Shown here piece after piece: positions 62,030-64,000 of a DNA stretch of 64,000 nucleotides (positions are counted from its first letter, which is position 1; each line of letters starts with the position of its first letter). The translations under genes and the position numbers were made by a program. Source of the stretch: Azolla caroliniana. Its lineage: Eukaryota > Polypodiophyta. A model generated the notes under the pieces. It searched no databases, was not told the origin of the DNA, and saw only the letters and a list, made by a program, of their open reading frames with translations. The DNA lies in the NCBI GenBank assembly GCA_043228905.1, contig JBHGNT010000013.1, positions 19,344,001-19,408,000 on the forward strand, read 5' to 3'.

Positions 62030-64000
62030 GCTCTATGCTGTACTGTTTAGATTAAAAATATTTGAGTTATGTTCTAAGCTGTGATCATATTTCCTTGTGG
62101 AAAAAGAAATTTTTCCTTTATATGGAGAATTTCAAGGGCCCGTAAATGTAATGGAAATTAAGTAAAGTGTGATTTGAAAATTTGAGATTTTAGTCTCTCT
62201 CTCCCTGAGCTTGACTCTTTATTGAATCAGTAATTAAGTTTGATTAATGACTTCTACTGATGATTTACTTTGATGCATTTGTGTTTTGAATTTGTCTGTA
62301 CTTTAGTTCATTGAACCAACAGGTTGTAGGATGCACAACTGGAGATGAGCATTATTTTATAAATGTCAAAATCAAATATGATAGCATAACACAAGGATGT
62401 AGTAATCCTATGAAGCGTTTACCATCCTCACTCGGAATTATTATGTTCAATGGAAAAATGAATTAGAGTTTCATCCCCACTTGGAATTTACTTGGTCATT
62501 AGTAAAATGGATAAGGTTTGACCTTTTCATGTTGAAACCCACATCTGATTGATTTAAACATCTTATCATTGTTTTGTGCTCCAAGCAGCTCGAGCATATC
62601 ATATATTATGCTTAAGAAATCATGCTTCATCACTTATGATTACACAAGTTTATCCCTTATCACTTACTGGATACACTTTGTAACAAATTGGTCTCATGCA
62701 TGTATGAGAACACATTTTAATCCCTTTTTATGTTCATCTGCTTGACATTATTTGCAACATCCTTTGCACATTTAGCGAAATGCTATTTTTATGTTTTCAA
62801 TTATGAGGTTAAGGGCTTCAAGAAAATCACATTTATAAATTAGGGAATTAAGAAATAGGATCCCATTGCCAATACCACCTCTCTACACACGTATTCAAGA
62901 GAAATAGTTACTATGTATATGACTCTAAAAAACTTAGAATAAATCATATCTAGAGTTCATATAATCCATTGGGAAAGAACTTTTGAGTGTGGTTGCACAT
63001 CACTAAATAATTGATAAGATAACTTGACAATTGTATAGTAGGAAGGTGACATGTTTTTGATAAGGTCGTTATTGATTTGAAGTGAGGCATATCTAACAAG
63101 CCCTACTTTTCTTTCAGATTTGAAGAGAATGATCATTAAATGAGCTTTGGCAAACAAAGAAGAATAGTTTACAACTATTTTTTTTTATAGCTTTGTTTGG
63201 GAAGAAACCAAGTACGTGATTATTTGTTCACCTCTTAAGATGAGAAGACAATAGAGTTGGGTTGATATCATGCAGGATAAAGTGATTGTGTGGTTTTTCA
63301 TTGAACATTCTTACACATAGAATGTGTAGATGGAGTCATGTGGCTGATCTTAAAAAATCTCTCACTTTTTTATTCATTATGTTTTTGTCTTTGGTTATAC
63401 ATAGTAACATAGCCACATTTAGTATAATTACTTTGAGAATATCTTCACTTAACTTCGTCTAGAGTTTCTCTACAATAACTTCCTAAGATCCGCCTGTCTT
63501 TGTACTCCCATCATTAATCATGTACTTGTAGTAGTGACACCAAATAAGCACATTGTAATTCATGTTTTGGTTCCATGTTTGCATTATTTTATATCCATAT
63601 ATTGGGTATATCTAAAGACAACTTCCAAGTTTGAGCCTAAAGTCTTTCCACAATCCACTAAAAACTTGAAATGACAAAAACGAGCTTCATATTTCCAATG
63701 TGTAAGTTTATCATCCAATAGAAATTCTAATAGCTCATAATGTCACAATTAATTCCAAAGTACCAACAATTATAATTTATAAATATTAATGCATGCCACA
63801 AAATTAGAAACTTGAATCCAAAGTACCATATTTTACAACCTTATTGCATTAAGTGGAAATGTTCTTCCTCGTATGTATTTATCCATAAATATACTATAGG
63901 TAGATTATGTCTTCAATGTTAAATGTCGAATTGGATCTCCTAGTATGGTTGATCTTGCTGTAAGAAATATTCATCAATGTAAGTAGGCCTCTCAAAAAAT
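62030..64000. other. Downstream flank of the ERL1-like gene
   Basis: AT-rich sequence containing the 3' untranslated region and intergenic DNA. I see no convincing gene, RNA gene or named repeat. Confidence 0.5.

Noticed and set aside
1-64000. A novel multi-gene biological system
   Set aside because: Apart from two ordinary, unrelated host genes, the window contains only retroelement and repeat sequence, so I see no basis for claiming one.

Overview
The window is nuclear DNA of a eukaryote with split genes. It most likely comes from a seed-free land plant such as a fern, or another plant lineage that still makes swimming sperm. Two observations point there. A complete axonemal inner-arm dynein heavy chain gene fills most of the window, and such genes are absent from flowering plants. 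The other host gene is a close relative of the plant chloroplast exoribonuclease ERL1. The species cannot be named from sequence alone.

Layout. On the minus strand, 52534 down to 915, I assembled one dynein heavy chain gene of 46 coding exons. The exon lengths sum to 12,516 nt, an open frame of 4,171 codons plus stop. Intron phases agree at every junction and the motifs come in the canonical order: tail/linker, AAA1 to AAA4, stalk with microtubule-binding domain, AAA5, AAA6, C-terminal domain. Two introns appear to use GC instead of GT at the donor. The start region (52.48-52.83 kb) is a tandem duplication that copies a TATA-like box and an initiator ATG.

The dynein introns are packed with transposable elements. 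They hold about 25 fragments of one non-LTR retrotransposon family in both orientations (reverse transcriptase motif YADD, Cys/His-rich C-terminus, 3' tail ending in a TTTC microsatellite). They also hold a decayed Ty1/copia element whose reverse transcriptase region is missing (21.3-25.1 kb), a region bounded by inverted repeats (14.9-16.8 kb), a perfect 27-bp-arm hairpin (8.42-8.49 kb) and microsatellites.

Between the genes lies a 5'-truncated L1-type LINE (54.08-57.15 kb, plus strand) with several stop codons. Two of them sit at tryptophan positions of the C-terminal zinc-finger-like domain.

On the plus strand, 59063-62029, is a six-exon gene for a 333-residue DEDDh 3'-5' exonuclease of the ERI1/ERL1 type with a Ser-rich putative transit peptide. 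An out-of-frame upstream ATG overlaps its start.

The two host genes have no evident functional link: one powers the sperm flagellum, the other matures plastid rRNA. I found no tRNA or rRNA gene, no CRISPR array, and no convincing new multi-gene system. The most unusual observations are the duplicated promoter/start region of the dynein, the two GC-AG introns, and two LINE copies in different introns that share the same disabling stop codons.
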